From Sphingomonas sp. (lineage in GTDB: Bacteria > Pseudomonadota > Alphaproteobacteria > Sphingomonadales > Sphingomonadaceae): a stretch of DNA of 35,413 nt. The DNA is taken from positions 1 to 35,413 of the forward strand of contig JAIELC010000003.1 of assembly GCA_019753375.1 (NCBI GenBank), given 5' to 3'. The notes under the pieces were generated by a model that was not told where the DNA came from, did not search any database, and saw only the letters and a program-made list of their open reading frames with translations. The number at the start of each line of letters is the position of its first letter. Positions within the stretch are counted from its first letter, which is position 1. Below, in pieces: positions 32,307 to 35,413 of the stretch. The translations under genes and the position numbers were made by a program.

Positions 32307-32761
32307 TGGTTGGTTTCCTGGGCGCCGCCTATGTGTGGGTAAAGGCCGCGCATCTGGTATTTGTGATTTTCTGGATGGCGGGGCTGTTCATGCTGCCGCG
32401 CTATCTGGTGTATCATCAGGAAGCCTTGGCCGGTTCAGAGGAAGAGGCGCGCTGGGTTGAGCGGGAACACAAGATTCGCTCCATCATCCTCACGCCGGCG
32501 ATGATCATTGTCTGGGCGTTGGGCCTGATGTTGGCGGCGAATATCGGCATGTTTTCGGGCGTCTCCGGATTGGGCTGGTTGCACGCCAAATTCGCGATCG
32601 TTGTCCTGTTGACGGGCTATCATGGCTGGGCAGTCAGCTATTCAAAGCGCCTTGCGACGGGTGTCCGGCGTCTCAGCGGTAAGCAGTTGCGGCTTTTGAA
32701 TGAAATTCCGGGGTTAGCCGCCGCGCTGATCGTTGTGCTGGTGGTCGTTCAGCCGTTTTAA
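32306..32761 (+). CDS. hemJ: HemJ-type protoporphyrinogen IX oxidase
   Basis: This 151-residue membrane protein has four hydrophobic helices and conserved H in K-A-A-H-L-V-F-V-I-F and K-F-A-I-V-V-L-L-T-G-Y-H. It belongs to the HemJ/UPF0093 family that oxidises protoporphyrinogen IX in most alphaproteobacteria. The ATG at 32306 shares its A with the hemE TGA (TGATG), and AGGGGG is 5 nt upstream; a TTG at 32303 is less likely. Coupling to hemE makes a small haem operon. Confidence 0.95.
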   Translation: MVGFLGAAYVWVKAAHLVFVIFWMAGLFMLPRYLVYHQEALAGSEEEARWVEREHKIRSIILTPAMIIVWALGLMLAANIGMFSGVSGLGWLHAKFAIVVLLTGYHGWAVSYSKRLATGVRRLSGKQLRLLNEIPGLAAALIVVLVVVQPF

Positions 32762-32817
32762 GCCGCCGCCTTGCTTGACTTGATGGCGCCGGGCACCTAC
32801 TTCTTTGCCAACACCGA

Positions 32818-32836
32818 CTGCGGCGTCCTGCCGCAG
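32818..32836 (+). terminator. Small hairpin between hemJ and rho
   Basis: CTGCGGC and GCCGCAG form a perfect 7-bp stem with loop GTCCT, followed by GGTTCCTTCC rather than a T run. It could be a weak terminator of the haem operon or part of the rho leader. Confidence 0.3.
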
Positions 32837-32924
32837 GGTTCCTTCCTATAGCTTCGTCGCGTATCCTTAACCGCAGATCGACGCTCAATCCCCAGCCCCA
32901 CGCTGCCAGTACCGGACCACCCCC

Positions 32925-34181
32925 ATGCATCTTGCCGACCTGAAAAAGAAAAAACCCGCCGAACTGGTCGAAATGGCTGAAGAGCTCGGCATTGAGAGCG
33001 CGTCGACGCTGCGCAAGCAGGATCTGATGTTCGCGATCCTGAAAATTCAGGCCGAAAATGGCGAACAGATAATGGGGCTGGGCACGATCGAAGTGCTCCC
33101 CGACGGCTTTGGTTTTCTCCGCAGCCCAGAGGCCAATTATCTGGCGGGCCCGGATGATATTTACATTTCGCCCAACCAGGTGCGCAAATTCGGGCTGCGC
33201 ACGGGGGATACCGTGGAAGGCGAAATTCGCGGGCCCAAAGATGGCGAGCGCTATTTTGCGCTCGTCAAGCTGACGTCGGTCAATTTCGATGATCCCGATG
33301 CGGTCCGCCACCGCGTCAATTTCGACAATCTGACACCGCTTTACCCCGACGAAAAGCTGACGCTCGATCCGCATGATCCGACGATCAAGGATAAATCGGC
33401 CCGCGTCATCGACATCGTCAGCCCGCAGGGCAAAGGCCAGCGCGCGCTGATCGTCGCGCCGCCCCGCGTTGGTAAAACGGTGCTGTTGCAAAACATCGCC
33501 AAGGCGATCACCGACAACCACCCCGAGGTTTTCCTGATCGTGCTGCTGATCGACGAACGCCCCGAAGAAGTCACCGACATGCAGCGCAGCGTGAAGGGCG
33601 AAGTGATTTCTTCCACCTTTGACGAACCCGCGCAGCGCCACGTCCAGGTCGCCGAAATGGTGATCGAAAAGGCGAAAAGACTGGTTGAACACAAAAAGGA
33701 CGTGGTGATCCTGCTCGATTCCATCACCCGCCTTGGCCGTGCCTATAACACCGTTGTGCCCAGCTCGGGCAAGGTGCTGACCGGCGGGGTCGATGCCAAC
33801 GCGTTGCAGCGGCCAAAACGCTTTTTTGGTGCAGCGCGCAATATCGAGGAAGGCGGATCGCTGTCGATCATCGCCACCGCGCTGATCGACACCGGCAGCC
33901 GCATGGACGAAGTGATTTTTGAAGAATTCAAGGGCACCGGCAATTCCGAAATCGTGCTCGATCGCAAGGTCGCCGACAAGCGCATCTTCCCGGCACTGGA
34001 TGTCGGTAAATCGGGTACCCGCAAGGAAGAATTGCTCGTTGACAAGGGCAAGCTGTCGAAAATGTGGGTGCTGCGCCGCATCCTGATGCAGATGGGCACG
34101 ATCGACGCGATGGAATTCCTGCTCGACAAGATGAAGGATTCGAAGACCAACGAAGACTTTTTCGATAGCATGAACCAGTAA
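32925..34181 (+). CDS. rho: Transcription termination factor Rho
   Basis: This 418-residue hexameric RNA helicase has an N-terminal Rho_N segment (L-K-K-K-K-P-A-E-L), a cold-shock-like RNA-binding domain (G-F-G-F-L-R-S at 61-67), Walker A P-P-R-V-G-K-T at 179-185, and Walker B in [11 protein letters not shown]. The length is standard. The start M-H-L-A-D-L-K matches family N-termini although no Shine-Dalgarno precedes the ATG. The 163-nt leader after hemJ contains a small hairpin. Rho is commonly near oriC in this class. Confidence 0.98.
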   Translation: MHLADLKKKKPAELVEMAEELGIESASTLRKQDLMFAILKIQAENGEQIMGLGTIEVLPDGFGFLRSPEANYLAGPDDIYISPNQVRKFGLRTGDTVEGEIRGPKDGERYFALVKLTSVNFDDPDAVRHRVNFDNLTPLYPDEKLTLDPHDPTIKDKSARVIDIVSPQGKGQRALIVAPPRVGKTVLLQNIAKAITDNHPEVFLIVLLIDERPEEVTDMQRSVKGEVISSTFDEPAQRHVQVAEMVIEKAKRLVEHKKDVVILLDSITRLGRAYNTVVPSSGKVLTGGVDANALQRPKRFFGAARNIEEGGSLSIIATALIDTGSRMDEVIFEEFKGTGNSEIVLDRKVADKRIFPALDVGKSGTRKEELLVDKGKLSKMWVLRRILMQMGTIDAMEFLLDKMKDSKTNEDFFDSMNQ

Positions 34182-34285
34182 CCGGATGCGGCGCCGCGAC
34201 GGACCGCAGGGTGCGGCCAAGCGATGCCATATCCGCCCCCGGCTGCCTTTAGGCGGCGATCAAGCCCCCTGCTAGGCGACCTGTC

Positions 34286-34936
34286 ATGATTGACTTTGCC
34301 GATGTCTTCACGCCAGCAGGGCTTGCCGCGCTTGGCCAGGTTATCCTGATCGATCTGATGCTGGCGGGGGACAATGTCATGGTGCTCGGCACGCTTGCCG
34401 CCGGCCTGCCGGCCGATCAGCGGCGACGTGTTCTGGCGATTGGCGTGGCGATTGCGCTGACGTGCCTGATCGGCTTTGCGCTGGTCGCCACCACCTTGCT
34501 CAAGGTTGTCGGATTGCTGTTCGCCGGCGGCCTGTTGCTGCTGTGGGTGGCATGGAAGGTGTTTCGGGAGCTCCACCCCCCCGGGCCTGCACCCGCGATC
34601 GATGACCCGGCCACACCCGAAATCGAGGGAATCCCGCAGACCAAGAGCTTTGGCCGCGCCGTGGTGCAGGTCGCGGTGGCCGATTTGTCGATGAGCCTCG
34701 ACAATGTCCTGGCGGTTGCCGGGGCGGCGCGCGATCACCCCACGGTCCTGTTTTTTGGTCTGGCGCTTTCGGTAACGTTGATGGCGGTTGCCGCAAATTT
34801 CATTGCGCGGCTGATCGGCCGCTATCACTGGGTTGCCTATCTGGGGCTGGTCGCCATCATGTATGTCGCAGGATCAATGATTTACCACGGGCTTATCGAT
34901 CCCGATGTCGGGGTCATGTCGATGATGCCCGCCTGA
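34286..34936 (+). CDS. TerC-family (YjbE-type) integral membrane protein
   Basis: This 216-residue protein with about seven membrane helices carries the TerC motifs L-A-G-D-N at 26-30 and M-S-L-D-N at 136-140, whose aspartates are thought to bind metal. Homologues export Mn2+ or act in tellurite resistance. A proline-rich loop lies between the helices (about 95-118). A weak AGG precedes the ATG. No yybP-ykoY manganese riboswitch was recognised in the 104 nt between rho and this gene. Confidence 0.9.
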   Translation: MIDFADVFTPAGLAALGQVILIDLMLAGDNVMVLGTLAAGLPADQRRRVLAIGVAIALTCLIGFALVATTLLKVVGLLFAGGLLLLWVAWKVFRELHPPGPAPAIDDPATPEIEGIPQTKSFGRAVVQVAVADLSMSLDNVLAVAGAARDHPTVLFFGLALSVTLMAVAANFIARLIGRYHWVAYLGLVAIMYVAGSMIYHGLIDPDVGVMSMMPA

Positions 34937-35031
34937 TCGGGCCAGCCAGCAGCAGGGGTGCGCCGCCCTATGACGAGGGATGAATTGCGGAGGAAATGCG
35001 CGTGTGCTGCCGGTCGCTGGCGGGCGTTCCT

Positions 35032-35413
35032 TCAGCGGCGGATGTGCTGTTCGTGGTCTAACAGCCATTTTTTGGTAACGGGTCCATCACCGCCCGAATA
35101 GGCGCCGAGGGCACCGCCCGCCGCCAGCACGCGGTGGCAGGGAATGATGATGGGAAAGGGATTGCGCGCGCAGGCCTGACCAACGGCCCGGGCACCCGAC
35201 CCGATGGTTCGGGCAAGCGCGCCGTAGCTCATCGTTTCCCCATAGCCGATCGCGGCAATCGCCGCCCGGAGCGCCTGGCCGCGCGGCGTGGCGGCGGGCA
35301 AAAGCGGCAGGTCAAAGTCGGTCTGCTGACCGGACATCCACGCGTGAAGCTGGTCAGCAGCGGATCGCAACAGCCGCGACACCGGCGGCTTGGCGGGGCC
35401 AAACTGGCCGATC
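35032..35413 (-). CDS. ogt: Methylated-DNA-[protein]-cysteine S-methyltransferase, 5' end outside window
   Basis: The C-terminal DNA-binding domain of an O6-alkylguanine-DNA alkyltransferase is present, with the alkyl-accepting cysteine in I-I-I-P-C-H-R-V and T-P-R-G-Q-A-L-R before it. The frame stays open to the right window edge, and the extra residues (F-G-P-A-K-P-P) look like the family N-terminal domain, so the internal GTG at 35382 is not the start. The protein repairs O6-methylguanine by suicidal transfer. The gene symbol is by family only. Confidence 0.9.
   Translation of the reverse strand, partial: IGQFGPAKPPVSRLLRSAADQLHAWMSGQQTDFDLPLLPAATPRGQALRAAIAAIGYGETMSYGALARTIGSGARAVGQACARNPFPIIIPCHRVLAAGGALGAYSGGDGPVTKKWLLDHEQHIRR

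Noticed and set aside
32673..34220. A 515-residue open frame antisense to rho
   Set aside because: It is the mirror of the rho coding frame, created by GC-rich codon bias; rho is unmistakable and the antisense protein has no recognisable domain or ribosome-binding site.
34182..34285. Possible manganese (yybP-ykoY) riboswitch before the TerC gene
   Set aside because: Only about 100 nt, and the conserved motif sequences of that riboswitch were not found; only a GCGGCGCCGC palindrome is visible.
1..35413. CRISPR arrays, insertion sequences, integrases or prophage genes
   Set aside because: No regularly spaced repeats, transposase, integrase or phage structural gene was seen anywhere in the window.

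Overview
This window reads as chromosomal DNA of a GC-rich alphaproteobacterium, most likely a member of the Sphingomonadales. The reasons are the oriC neighbourhood (ppsR on one side, hemE-hemJ-rho on the other), alphaproteobacterial families such as MmcB and DUF1491, a TonB receptor with a VTAQKR-type N-terminal plug, and GANTC sites at the origin. No search was run, so the genus is not assigned.

Layout. (1) 1-800: 3' part of tRNA-Leu(GAG), then a RelB/DinJ-like antitoxin and RelE/ParE-like toxin on the minus strand. (2) 1.3-15.8 kb: an accessory metabolic region. It holds a carotenoid-cleavage-type oxygenase; a minus-strand run of TPR-sulfotransferase, TonB-dependent receptor, thiolase and DUF1295 membrane protein; an APC permease; a Rieske oxygenase with a CrtI/PYROXD2-like FAD oxidoreductase and a divergent BetI-like TetR regulator; and a secreted M20 peptidase. 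(3) 15.98-18.86 kb: a tightly overlapping operon of type III polyketide synthase, SAM methyltransferase and FAD-dependent oxidoreductase, with msrB 5 nt behind it. This is the best candidate for a little-described small-molecule pathway. (4) 19.3-27.4 kb: cell-envelope and housekeeping genes: a class A PBP, a SCO1-YcgN-YgjP-type overlapping operon, an ankyrin protein, MmcB, a SleB-type hydrolase, DUF1491, a PaaI thioesterase, ptsN and hpf. (5) 27.5-35.4 kb: the replication-origin region. The minus-strand operon ppsR-maf-aroE-coaE-dnaQ and the plus-strand genes hemE-hemJ-rho diverge from a 297-bp gene-free interval with four near-consensus DnaA boxes and an AT-rich tract. A TerC-family membrane protein and a partial Ogt-type DNA methyltransferase follow.

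Working together. Most minus-strand operons are joined by 4-bp ATGA overlaps, which suggests translational coupling. Genes on both sides of the proposed oriC are transcribed away from it. A ~102-bp repeat occurs twice (about 90% identical by eye), each time exactly between two convergent genes and sharing the TAG stop of the plus-strand gene.

Limits: everything was read by eye. Start codons are stated as choices where several were possible, and substrates of the oxygenases, polyketide synthase and receptor cannot be read from the sequence.
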